DNA of 12,195 nt from Pseudomonadota bacterium (lineage in GTDB: Bacteria > Pseudomonadota > Alphaproteobacteria > Elsterales > Elsteraceae), in assembly GCA_016195115.1 (NCBI GenBank), contig JACQAI010000144.1, positions 1 through 12,195 on the forward strand, written 5' to 3'. Positions 1 to 7,472 of this stretch are shown here, in pieces. Each line of letters begins with the position of its first letter. Positions within the stretch are counted from its first letter, which is position 1. A program made the position numbers and the translations under genes. The notes below the pieces were generated by a model that saw only the letters and a list, made by a program, of their open reading frames with translations, was not told the DNA's origin and made no database searches.

Positions 1-1
1 C

Positions 2-906
2 CTGGGCTTCACCCTCGACCCCGGCGAGACGCTGGGCATCGTCGGCGACTCCGGCTGCGGCAAGTCGATGACCGCGCTGGCGCTGATGGGCCTGCTGCCC
101 GAGGCCGCGCAGGCCGCCGGCCGGATCCGCTTCGAGGACCGCGATCTCCTGGCGCTGCCCGAGGCCGAGCTGTGCCGGCTGCGCGGCCACCGCCTCGCCA
201 TGGTGTTCCAGGAGCCGATGACCTCGCTCAACCCGCTGCACACCATCGGCGACCAGATCGCCGAGCCGCTGCGCCTGCATCTCGGCCACGATCCGGCGGC
301 CGCCGCGCGCGAGGCGCTGCGGCTGCTCACCCGCGTCGGCCTGCCGGAGCCGGAGCGGCGGCTGCGCGCCTATCCGCACCAGCTGTCGGGCGGCCAGCGC
401 CAGCGCGCCATGATCGCGATGGCGCTGGCCTGCCGGCCGGCGCTGCTGATCGCCGACGAGCCGACGACGGCGTTGGACGTGACGATCCAGGGTCAGATCC
501 TCGATCTGATGATCGAGCTGGTCGAGGAGACCGGCATGGCCCTGATCCTGATCTCGCACGATCTCGGCGTGATCGCCGAAACCGTCGATCGCGTCATGGT
601 GATGTACGGCGGCGTCGCGGTCGAGACCGCGCCGGTCGCCGAGTTGCTGGCACGCCCGGCCCATCCCTATACGCGCGGCTTGTTGGCCGCCCTGCCGCGC
701 CGGGCGCTCGCGCACGGCGGGCGCCTGCAGCCGATCCCGGGCACCGTGCCGGACATCGCGGCGCTGCCGGCCGGCTGCACGTTCGCGGGGCGCTGCCGGT
801 TCGTCGTCGACGCCTGCCGGTCCGCGCCGCCGCCAGCCGCGCCGGTCGGTACCGACCATCACGCCGCCTGCATCCGGCTCGACACGGTGCGCGCGGAGGC
901 GATGCC

Positions 907-910
<4 letters not shown>
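2..910 (+). CDS. ABC importer ATP-binding protein, DppD/OppD-like (5'-truncated by window edge)
   Basis: Cytoplasmic ATPase of a peptide/nickel-type (Dpp/Opp) ABC importer. It hydrolyses ATP to drive uptake through two membrane permeases that are not in the window. The frame is open from base 2 and gives 302 residues; roughly 35-40 N-terminal residues are missing. Visible in order, numbered from the first codon: Walker A GDSGCGKS (15-22), Q-loop VFQEP (Gln about 70), signature LSGGQRQR (from 128), Walker B LLIADEP (148-154), D-loop and H-loop ISHD (His about 186). The C-terminal oligo_HPY region starts at HPYT and carries four cysteines spaced C-x5-C-x6-C...C, the pattern seen in this family and linked to Fe-S binding in some members. 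Its TGA overlaps the next ATG (ATGA at 907-910), so the two ATPases were translationally coupled. The peptide specificity implied by family is inference; nickel or other solutes are possible. Confidence 0.93.
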
Positions 911-1714
<804 letters not shown>

Positions 1715-1770
1715 GCCCCCTCACCCTACCCTCTCCCCCGATGGGGGAGAGGGTGACAGAGTGAGGTCTG
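1715..1770. repeat. Intergenic palindromic repeat (CCCTCTCCCC...GGGGAGAGGG type)
   Basis: A perfect 12-bp stem, 1728-1739 (ACCCTCTCCCCC) against 1743-1754, closes on the 3-nt loop GAT. An outer 6-bp arm pairs CCTCAC (1719-1724) with GTGAGG (1761-1766) across an internal loop. This sequence type is a dispersed intergenic palindrome I recognise from many proteobacterial genomes; when mistranslated it gives PHPTLSP.GGEG-like peptides, as it does here. It lies between the broken ATPase and the binding-protein gene in a 70-bp gap. There is no T-run, so it is not a standard intrinsic terminator. It may stabilise mRNA ends or cause differential expression within the operon, which is inference. Confidence 0.75.
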
Positions 1771-1784
1771 GGAAGGGGGTGCCA

Positions 1785-3254
1785 ATGCGCAGCCTGATGC
1801 TTGTGGTGGGGTTGGCCGCGTTGCTCGCGAGCGGCGCCGGCGCAGCGAAGGACAGTGTGACGATCGGCCTGGCGGTCGAGCCGCCAGGCTTGGATCCGAC
1901 CGCGGGTGCGGCGGCGGCGATCAGCGAGATCACTTGGCTCAATATCTATGAGGGCCTGACGCGGATCGACGAGGCCGGCACGGTGCTGCCCAACCTGGCC
2001 GAGAGCTGGAGCGCCGAGGACGCGCGCACCTACACCTTCAAGCTCAAGCGCGGCATCGCCTTCCACAACGGCACGGCGCTGACCGCGGCGACCGTCAAGT
2101 ACAGCTTCACGCGCAGCGCCGCCGATACCAGCACCAACAAGCGCAAGCGCGTGTTCGCCAACATCGCGGCGATCGACACGCCCGACGATTTTACGGCCAA
2201 GATCACGCTCAAGCAGCCGTCGAGCCTGCTGCCGTTCTTCTTCGCCGAGGCGACCGCCGCGATCGTCGCGCCCGACACCGCCGAGGGCGACGCCACCAAC
2301 CCGGTCGGCACCGGCCCGTTCCGGTTCGGCAAATGGACCCGCGGCGACTCGGTGAGCCTGGAGAAATTCGCCGGACATCGCAACGCCGGTGCGGTGAAGC
2401 TGGCGCGCGCGACCTTCCGCTTCGTCGGCGATCCCTCGGCCCAGGTGGCGGCGCTGCTCGCCGGCGACCTCGACTACGTGCCGTTCATGGGCGGACTCGA
2501 GGCGGTCGAGCGCTTCAAGGGCGACCCGCGCTTCCAGATCCTGGTCGGCGCGACCGAGGGCGAGACCTTGGTCGGCATCAACAACCAGCGCGCGCCGTTC
2601 ACCGACGTGCGGGTGCGCCGCGCCGTCAACTTGGCGCTCGACCGCAAGGCGATCATCGCCGGCGTCAACGGCGGCTTCGGCCAGCCGATCGCCAGCCACG
2701 CCACGCGCAGCAACCCCTACTACCTCGACTTGCTGGCGACCTTCCCCTACGACCCAGCGCAAGCCAAGCGGCTGCTCGCCGAGGCCGGCTTTCCGAACGG
2801 CTTCGAGACCGCCTTCAAGCTGCCGCCGCAGGCCTACGCGCGGCGCGGCGGCGAGATCGTCGCGGCGCTGCTCGGCGAGGTCGGCATCCGGGCCAAGATC
2901 GAGCCGATCGAATGGGCGCAGTGGCTCGACGTCGTGTTCCGCCAGAAGAACTACGGCCTGACCGTGATCATGCAGCCCGAGCCGTGGGACATCTTCAACT
3001 ACACCGACCCCAACTACTTCTATCAGTACGACAGCGCGGCGTTCCGCGAGCTGATGAAAGAGGCCGAGGCCAGCCCGACGCCCGCCGAGGCCAAAGCGCG
3101 CTTCCAGGCCGCCCAGCGCAAGCTCGCCGACGACGCGGTCAACGCCTGGCTGTTCGAGTTCCCCAAGGTCAGCGTCGCCCGCACCGGCCTCAAGGGCCTG
3201 TGGCGCAACGCCCCGATGGCGGTCTACGACCTCGCCGCCATGCGCTGGGAGTAG
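1785..3254 (+). CDS. ABC importer substrate-binding protein, family 5 (DppA/OppA-like)
   Basis: Periplasmic solute receptor that delivers ligand to the importer encoded upstream; 489 residues, a normal length. The chosen ATG follows a GGAAGGGGGT ribosome site about 6 nt away and starts a clear Sec signal peptide (MRSLMLVVGLAALLASGAGA, cleavage after residue 20). The frame is open further upstream, but that part is palindromic-repeat sequence. Family hallmarks are the early strand TIGLAVEPPGLDP, the YEGLTRID block, LAESWS...YTFKLKRGIAFHNG, the NPVGTGPFRF lobe motif, NNQRAPFTDVRVRRAVNLALDR, and AEAGFPNGF. There is no lipobox cysteine, so it should be soluble. It sits after the ATPases, an unusual but not rare order for these operons. 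Its 3' end nearly abuts the convergent gene, with a 5-bp gap. The ligand cannot be told from sequence; peptides are the family default. Confidence 0.93.
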   Translation: MRSLMLVVGLAALLASGAGAAKDSVTIGLAVEPPGLDPTAGAAAAISEITWLNIYEGLTRIDEAGTVLPNLAESWSAEDARTYTFKLKRGIAFHNGTALTAATVKYSFTRSAADTSTNKRKRVFANIAAIDTPDDFTAKITLKQPSSLLPFFFAEATAAIVAPDTAEGDATNPVGTGPFRFGKWTRGDSVSLEKFAGHRNAGAVKLARATFRFVGDPSAQVAALLAGDLDYVPFMGGLEAVERFKGDPRFQILVGATEGETLVGINNQRAPFTDVRVRRAVNLALDRKAIIAGVNGGFGQPIASHATRSNPYYLDLLATFPYDPAQAKRLLAEAGFPNGFETAFKLPPQAYARRGGEIVAALLGEVGIRAKIEPIEWAQWLDVVFRQKNYGLTVIMQPEPWDIFNYTDPNYFYQYDSAAFRELMKEAEASPTPAEAKARFQAAQRKLADDAVNAWLFEFPKVSVARTGLKGLWRNAPMAVYDLAAMRWE

Positions 3255-3259
3255 CCGGC

Positions 3260-4655
3260 CTACAGCACCACTTCGATCAGGTTCGGGCCCTTGGCCTTGA
3301 GGCCGCTGGCCAGCTGGTCGACGAACGCGTCGAGCGTGGTGGCGCGGCTGGCCTCGACGCCCATCGACTTGGCGAGCCCGACCCAGTCGAGGTCGGGACG
3401 GCCGATCTCGAGCATGTCGAGCGCCTTGCGGCCGGGGTTCTGCGCCCCGACGTTGGCCAGCTCGAGCTTCAGGATGCCGTAGACGCGGTTGGAGAACAGC
3501 ACGGTGGTGATATCGAGCTTTTCACGGGCGTGGGTCCACAGCGCCTGCAGCGTGTACATGCCGCTGCCGTCGCTCTCCAGGCACAGAACCTTGCGATCGG
3601 GGCAGGCGACCGCGGCGCCGGTCGCGAGCGGCAGGCCGATGCCGATCGAGCCGCCCATGTTCTGCAGCCAGTCGTGCGGTGCCGCGCACTTGGTGTAGGG
3701 GAACAACCCGCGGCCCGAGGTGATCGACTCGTCGACCACGATCGCCTGGTCGGGCAGCAGCGCGCCGATCGCCGCGGCGAGGCCATCGAGCGTGATCGCG
3801 CCGGTGGGCAGGGCCGGCTTCTTGAGCGGCTCGACCGGCGCCGTCTCGCCCATCGCACCGAGCTCGTCGGCCAGCCACTCGAGCGCGTGGACGACGTCCT
3901 CGGCGGCGGTCGCCAGCGTGTGGATGGCGCAGCCCTCCGGGGTCAGCACGCTCGGCTTGTTGGGATAGGCGAAGAACGCCACCGGCGCCTTGGCGCCGAT
4001 CAGGATGACGTGGCGCGCGTCCTTGAGCACGCCCAGCGCGAGATCGACGGGATAGGGTACACGGTCGATCGCGACCCGCCCGGCGCCGCGCTGGATGCGC
4101 GCGTTCGAGGTTTGGCAGAGCAGCCGCGCGCCGGTCTTGCGCGCGATCTTGCCGGCGAGGTTGAGCCCGTGCTCGCGCACCGCCAGGCCGGACAGCAGCA
4201 GCACGGTCGGCGCGCCGGAGCGCAGCACCTTGACGGCCTCGGCGATCGCCTCGCGCGCGACCCGCGCAGGCGCCGGCACCGCCGGCACGTGCGCGATGCC
4301 GGCGGCATCGTTCCAGGCGGTGTCGGCGGGCAGGATCAAGGTCGCGATCTGGCCGGGCGGCGTGCGCGCGACTGCAATGGCTTCGGCGCCGTCGCGCGCC
4401 ACCGATATGGCGTCCGGCGAGGTCTTGACCCACCGGCCCGAGATGGGTCAAGGTCGAGGCCGGCTTGTCGGCCATCCGCCCATAGCCGTCGGCGGCGCCG
4501 GTCACGACGCCTTCGAACAGCCCGAGCACGCAGCGCATGCCGTCGACGCGATCGAGCGCGGTGACGAAGTGCATCTCCGAGGTGCCCGGGTTGGTGAAGC
4601 AGACGTTGACGCCGCCCGCCACCAAGGTCCGCACCAGGCTCTCCGCACCGTTCAT
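3260..4655 (-). pseudogene. Thiamine-pyrophosphate enzyme, acetolactate-synthase-like, with internal deletion and frameshift
   Basis: The start is ATG at 4655 (complement) behind a GGGGAG ribosome site about 8 nt upstream. The N-terminal TPP-binding PYR domain reads normally: TNPGTSEMHFV, then GLFEGVVTGAADGYGRMA with the catalytic-type Glu at residue 48, up to STLTHLGP (about 4434). The sequence then joins WVKTSPDAISVARDG in another frame (from 4432) and continues to the end. By comparison with the roughly 515-residue family, about 50 codons after LGPG (the GNxxANLxxAR...VGDHA region) are gone. The C-terminal domain retains the central QIATLILPADTAWND segment, the TPP/metal site ESDGSGMYTLQALWT...FSNRVYGIL, and the end NLIEVVL. 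1396 nt is not divisible by 3. The family is commonly labelled acetolactate synthase large subunit, but it forms a separate branch of unproven substrate. It may be a real pseudogene or an assembly artefact. Confidence 0.87.
4424..4452. repeat. 9-bp inverted repeat at the deletion junction of the TPP-enzyme gene
   Basis: CTTGACCCA (4424-4432) is exactly repeated in reverse complement as TGGGTCAAG (4444-4452), with an 11-bp spacer. One arm encodes Trp-Val-Lys of the downstream frame and the other encodes Leu-Thr-His of the upstream frame. In an intact gene the arms would be roughly 160 nt apart; here the intervening block is missing and the arms almost meet. This is direct sequence observation. 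A causal role in the deletion or in a chimeric read is inference. Confidence 0.7.
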
Positions 4656-4738
4656 CGCGCGCGCTCCCCATCTCGACCAGACGCCCGACGCGACGCCCGG
4701 CTCTTCCAATAGCCCGCCCCCCGCGCGGCGGCAATCCA

Positions 4739-4760
4739 GCGAATCGATTCCTCGATTCGC
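4739..4760. promoter_or_regulatory. Perfect inverted repeat upstream of the TPP-enzyme gene (possible operator)
   Basis: GCGAATCGA (4739-4747) and TCGATTCGC (4752-4760) form a 9-bp perfect dyad around TTCC. It lies about 85 bp upstream of the TPP-enzyme start codon, a position suitable for a transcription-factor site. No cognate regulator is in the window, so the role is inferred only from symmetry and position. Confidence 0.35.
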
Positions 4761-5253
4761 GCGATTTTGGCTCCAGCCGGCCGTTCGCGCCGCCCTGCGG
4801 ACCCGATCGCCGGCGCGCCGCTTGTCAAGTCGCCGGACCCGCGTTGCGGTGCCGTCGCGCACGTCGCGCGGACGACGCGCGGCGTGCACGCGCCGCGCCG
4901 GAGACGTCGCGCATCGTGGTCGATGTCGGCCATGTCGCGGCGTGCCCCGCCCGCATGCGCGTACGCCGGCAACGGCACGCCGCGGCCCGCGCAGCAATCT
5001 CCTTGACAGCGCTGAAAGCCGCGGAAATCTGCGGAAAATTCGACATCGAGCGCGATCGATGCGCGCGTGCCGCGAGCGTGCGCGTGACGTCCGCGACAAC
5101 CCGCGCGCGTGCGCCGCGAGCGCGCGCGTCGCCGCGAATGTCGAATCGCATCAGCGGTTTGAGCGGTGCGCGTGAGCGCCGTCCGGACACCATCTCGCGC
5201 GTGCGAGAGCGGCACGCGCATCAGCGCGCGGCGCGATCAAAAAGTCACACTCG

Positions 5254-5270
5254 ATGACGAAATTTGTCAT
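5254..5270. promoter_or_regulatory. 17-bp AT-rich palindrome, possible operator of the basic mini-protein
   Basis: ATGACGAAATTTGTCAT is symmetric about the central A except for one pair (G/T at the sixth position). It stands out from the GC-rich surroundings and sits just upstream of the candidate -35 box at 5276, where an activator or nucleoid-protein site would be expected. The function is inference. Confidence 0.4.
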
Positions 5271-5275
5271 TCGCC

Positions 5276-5304
5276 GTGACGCGACGACCGGTTTCCGCTA
5301 AATT
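5276..5304 (+). promoter_or_regulatory. Candidate sigma-70-type promoter for the 37-aa basic protein
   Basis: A GTGACG hexamer (5276-5281) is followed after exactly 17 bp by TAAATT (5299-5304); each matches 4 of 6 consensus bases. Transcription would start near 5311, giving a leader of about 28 nt with an AAGAAGAGAG ribosome site before the ATG at 5339. The gene ends in a strong terminator, which fits a single-gene transcript. Confidence 0.4.
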
Positions 5305-5338
5305 GGCCGCGCCCGTACCACACTAAGAAGAGAGTACA

Positions 5339-5452
5339 ATGGCAAAGAAAGCACGCAAGGCCACCAAGAAGCGGTCCATGGCTGCGAAGAAGCCCGCCGC
5401 TCGCAAGACCGCGAAGAAGAAGACCGCGAAGAAGGCCAAGAAGCGGAAGTAA
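5339..5452 (+). CDS. 37-aa Lys/Arg/Ala-rich basic protein, histone H1-tail-like
   Basis: The reading frame encodes 37 residues: 16 Lys, 4 Arg, 10 Ala, 3 Thr, with no acidic and no aromatic residue. The KK-x-A/T periodicity (AKKARKATKKR, AARKTAKKK, TAKKAKKRK) resembles eukaryotic histone H1 C-terminal tails and bacterial H1-like or AlgP-type tails. Such proteins bind DNA non-specifically or, less often, RNA. A purine-rich ribosome site (AAGAAGAGAG) lies about 5 nt before the ATG. A candidate promoter upstream and an intrinsic terminator downstream make it a stand-alone gene. Codon use is dominated by AAG and GCG/GCC, matching the genome. It is too short for domain assignment. DNA compaction is inference from composition; a ribosome-associated role cannot be excluded. 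Confidence 0.82.
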   Translation: MAKKARKATKKRSMAAKKPAARKTAKKKTAKKAKKRK

Positions 5453-5468
5453 GCCCACCACGTTTCGC

Positions 5469-5497
5469 GGATCGGTCCGCGGCCAGCGGGCCGATCC
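5469..5497 (+). other. Stem-loop in the 3' UTR of the basic mini-protein gene
   Basis: GGATCGGTCCGC (5469-5480) pairs with GCGGGCCGATCC (5486-5497) over a GGCCA loop: a 12-bp stem with a single G-U pair. No T-run follows, so it is not the terminator, which lies 30 nt further on. It could protect the mRNA 3' end or be part of a 3'-derived small RNA; both are inference. Confidence 0.55.
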
Positions 5498-5528
5498 GTC
5501 ACGACAAAGAAGCTAGCCGTACAATTCA

Positions 5529-5559
5529 ATGCCGGACCCTAGGGTCCGGCATTTTTTTT
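5529..5559 (+). terminator. Rho-independent terminator
   Basis: ATGCCGGACC-CTAG-GGTCCGGCAT forms a perfect GC-rich stem (5529-5552) running directly into a T8 tract (5552-5559). It terminates the plus-strand transcript of the basic mini-protein gene. It lies 10 bp beyond the end of the convergent DUF427 gene, but the T-tract polarity makes it effective on the plus strand only. Confidence 0.92.
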
Positions 5560-5568
5560 GCGCGCCGA

Positions 5569-6342
5569 TCAGGCGGGCGCCACCGTCAGGCGCTCGACCT
5601 TCTCATCGTAGAAGCACAGCCGATCGGCGATCACGGCGCACGCCGCGGTCGGCTCGGGGTAGTACCAGATGAGATCGCGGAAACTTCGATCGCCAAGCCG
5701 CACCGTGTAGTAGGACGCGAGCCCCTTGTAGGGGCAGCGCGTCTTGGTGTCGCTCGGCAGCAGGATGTCGCGGCGCACCGCGCTGCGCGGCAGGTAGTAG
5801 CGCGTGCGGATCCCGGTCTCGAACAAGAACACGTTGTCGTCCGATGAAGCGACGGTCTCGCCCGCGACGACGACCTCGACTTGGCGTCGGCTCACGATCG
5901 GGTCGACGCGATGGTGAGGATCGCGCGGATGGCCGAAGATCTCTTCGTCTTCTTCGAACCAGGCCCCCATCTTGTCCCAGTAGAACGCGGCGTAGCCGCG
6001 CAGGTCGGGTGCCTCGCGGTAGGGATCGGGGTACGCCCACAGCGCGTTGTCCACGACCCGGTCGGCGACCGTCACGGTCCAATAAACGGCGTTGCCCTTG
6101 AACGGACAGTGGCTGTGGTGCTCGGTGCGCGCGATCACGTCCGGACGGATGTCCTCGAGCGGCAGGTAGTAGACCGGCAGGTGCCTGGTCTCGAGCATCA
6201 ACATGGCGCGCGTCGTGTCGGCGATGACGACGCCATTCAACGCGACCCGGATGCGCCGCGCCGTCGGTTCGAAGCCGACCTTGTAGTCGGGCTTGTCCTG
6301 GTAGGCCCGGGTCGACTGCGCGCGGGCCGGCAGATCATCCAT
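5569..6342 (-). CDS. Two-domain DUF427 protein
   Basis: A 257-residue cytoplasmic protein with two copies of the DUF427 fold (Pfam PF04248). The first copy carries CPFKGNAVYWTV and ALWAYPDPY; the second carries CPYKGLASYYTVRLG and LIWYYPEP. Each copy opens with a strand block containing an R-V-x-L/V-x-G-x-x-I/V-A segment. An acidic linker, WFEEDEEIFGHPRDP, separates them. I chose the ATG at 6342 because GGGAGAA lies about 8 nt upstream. A TTG at 6375 would add 11 residues but has a poorly spaced site. There is no signal peptide or membrane segment. The biochemical function of the family is not established. It is divergent from the secreted small protein at 6455 and convergent with the basic mini-protein gene. 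The length is normal for tandem members. Confidence 0.88.
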   Translation of the reverse strand: MDDLPARAQSTRAYQDKPDYKVGFEPTARRIRVALNGVVIADTTRAMLMLETRHLPVYYLPLEDIRPDVIARTEHHSHCPFKGNAVYWTVTVADRVVDNALWAYPDPYREAPDLRGYAAFYWDKMGAWFEEDEEIFGHPRDPHHRVDPIVSRRQVEVVVAGETVASSDDNVFLFETGIRTRYYLPRSAVRRDILLPSDTKTRCPYKGLASYYTVRLGDRSFRDLIWYYPEPTAACAVIADRLCFYDEKVERLTVAPA

Positions 6343-6379
6343 GGCGAGTTCTCCCTGGGGTGGATGGTTGGCCAAATCC

Positions 6380-6388
6380 TGCTAGAAT
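6380..6388 (+). promoter_or_regulatory. Extended -10 promoter element for the small secreted protein
   Basis: TGC-TAGAAT at 6380-6388 matches the extended -10 pattern TGnTATAAT with one mismatch. Extended -10 promoters tolerate a poor -35, and none is evident here. Start of transcription would be near 6395, about 60 nt before the ATG at 6455. Confidence 0.4.
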
Positions 6389-6454
6389 CTTGGAACAGCA
6401 TGCGCGTCGGTGGCCGACGCGGTCCGACCGCGCGCTGAATACGTGAGGGCGACC

Positions 6455-6778
6455 ATGCGGTGCCTCAAGCTTTCGCTCGCCATGCTGCTCCTGCCGTTGC
6501 CCGGCCTAGCGGCCGAAAAGGACGTCGAATACGTCACCGAACGCGGCCGCCTGATGTGCACGTCGCCGCAGAGCCTCAACGAGGCCCAGCGGGCGGTCGA
6601 GGCGCGCGACAAACCGTGGCTCGATTCGATCAAGGAATGCACCCAGAGCCGACCGGGACTCAAGGCCGAGATCATGCAGGGCGGGATGCTGACCGCCAAG
6701 ATCAAGGTCTACGACGAGGCCGGCAAATGGACGATCTACTGGACGTCGCCGACCACGGTTAAAGAAGTCCGCCGCTAG
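6455..6778 (+). CDS. Small secreted protein of unknown function (107 aa)
   Basis: I do not recognise the family. The ATG at 6455 follows GAGGG about 6 nt upstream and begins a signal peptide (MRCLKLSLAMLLLPLPGLAA), with cleavage near residue 19-20. The predicted mature part is about 87 residues and contains two cysteines (35 and 62) that could form a disulphide, a helical stretch SLNEAQRAVEARDKPWLDSI, and a C-terminal strand-rich part with alternating residues (AKIKVYDEAGKWTIYWTSP). The frame is open upstream, but that part has no ribosome site and would bury the signal peptide. A periplasmic location is inferred from the signal. It is divergent from the DUF427 gene and followed by a hairpin. 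It may be an adhesion, inhibitor or structural envelope protein; the sequence does not decide. Confidence 0.8.
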   Translation: MRCLKLSLAMLLLPLPGLAAEKDVEYVTERGRLMCTSPQSLNEAQRAVEARDKPWLDSIKECTQSRPGLKAEIMQGGMLTAKIKVYDEAGKWTIYWTSPTTVKEVRR

Positions 6779-6779
6779 C

Positions 6780-6804
6780 CCGGCAGGGCCGTAAGCCCCG
6801 CCGG
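6780..6804 (+). terminator. Stem-loop directly after the small secreted protein gene (weak terminator)
   Basis: CCGGCAGGGC (6780-6789) pairs with GCCCCGCCGG (6795-6804) around a CGTAA loop, with one A-C mismatch in a 10-bp stem. It begins one base after the stop codon. No T-tract follows, so it may act as a pause or 3'-end barrier rather than a complete terminator. Confidence 0.4.
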
Positions 6805-6995
6805 TGCCAAAGCAACAGGTCGCGCCGCCGGCGGCAACCGAACCCGTCCGCTGCCCGTTCTTGTCGCGACGATCGCGCGCCGGCGCGGCTGAAGCCACCC
6901 GGCCGGGGACGGGCGGCGGCCCGGCCCCCGTACCATGATGAGTCCAGACCCCAGCCAAAGCCCCATCGAGCCCACGACAACAGCACGAGGTCACC

Positions 6996-7472
6996 ATGCT
7001 CCCTCGCATCGATCGCCCGGTCCGCGCGCTTGCGGCGACGGCCCTGTTCGGCGCCCTGATCCTGGCCGTCCCGAGCCAGGCCCAAACCCCGCCGGCCCAG
7101 ACGCGTCAGGCGCCGGCCGCGCAGCCGACCGCCAGCCCGGTCGAAACGCGCGTCACCGAGCTCCACGACAAGCTCAAGATCACCTCGGCCCAGGAAGCCA
7201 AGTGGAAGGCGGTCGCGCAGGTGATGCGCGACAACGCCCAGAAGATGGACGGGCTGATGCAGAAGCGCGGCCAGACCCTGCGCACGATGACGGCGGTCGA
7301 CGATCTCAAGTCCTACCGCGAGATGACCGATGCTCATACCAAAGGGCTGCAGAAGCTGATTCCCGCCTTCGAGACCCTCTACAACGCCATGGCGCCGGAC
7401 CAGAGGAAGAATGCCGACCAGGTGTTCGCGAAGTTCCAAGAGCCGGACACCGCGTCGGGGTCCGGCAAGTGA
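6996..7472 (+). CDS. Spy/CpxP-like LTxxQ-motif periplasmic protein
   Basis: 158 residues. The ATG at 6996 follows GAGGT about 6 nt upstream. The signal peptide runs to PSQA, with cleavage after residue 29, followed by a Pro/Ala/Gln/Thr-rich spacer (30-49). The rest is predicted all-helical. It carries two LTxxQ-like motifs: KITSAQEAKW (about 61-70) and MAPDQRKNAD (about 132-141). The spacing is typical of the Spy/CpxP family of periplasmic chaperones and stress-response inhibitors. Met/Lys/Gln-rich amphipathic segments between them (DNAQKMDGLMQKRGQTL) fit that cradle-shaped fold. Its TGA overlaps the GTG start of the next gene. An envelope-stress or metal-tolerance role is family inference; alphaproteobacterial members are mostly untested. 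Confidence 0.85.
   Translation: MLPRIDRPVRALAATALFGALILAVPSQAQTPPAQTRQAPAAQPTASPVETRVTELHDKLKITSAQEAKWKAVAQVMRDNAQKMDGLMQKRGQTLRTMTAVDDLKSYREMTDAHTKGLQKLIPAFETLYNAMAPDQRKNADQVFAKFQEPDTASGSGK

Larger units (their letters stand above)
4656..5338. other. 683-bp gene-free divergent region, rich in CGCG and alternating purine-pyrimidine runs
   Basis: The region lies between the start of the TPP-enzyme gene (minus) and the start of the basic mini-protein (plus). All open frames here are Arg/Ala-rich, lack domain features, and have no convincing ribosome site, so I call no gene. Contents seen: a perfect dyad at 4739-4760; a TTGACA hexamer at 5003-5008 with no good -10 partner; a near-tandem GCGGAAATCT/GCGGAAAATT (5021-5040); an imperfect 28-bp direct repeat of GCGCGCGTGC...CGCGAGCG (about 5061-5087 and 5103-5130); a 6-bp hairpin at 5193-5208; and, at the right end, a lower-GC block holding a palindrome and candidate promoter for the next gene. 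The density of CGCG/GCGC steps is higher than in the flanking genes. Confidence 0.6.

Noticed and set aside
1715..1784. Intrinsic terminator between the ATPase and binding-protein genes
   Set aside because: The stem is strong, but no T-run follows on either strand, and the sequence fits a dispersed palindromic repeat better.
2333..4564. 743-codon plus-strand open frame
   Set aside because: It crosses from an alternative frame of the binding-protein gene into the antisense of the TPP enzyme; no domain or ribosome site. Long open frames are expected by chance at this GC content.
5003..5031. Promoter with a perfect TTGACA -35 box
   Set aside because: No acceptable -10 hexamer at 16-18 bp spacing and no gene immediately downstream.
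4537..5257. Several Arg/Ala-rich frames on both strands in the gap before the basic mini-protein
   Set aside because: No family motif, no start with a ribosome site, and all have the low-complexity composition of CGCG-rich DNA.
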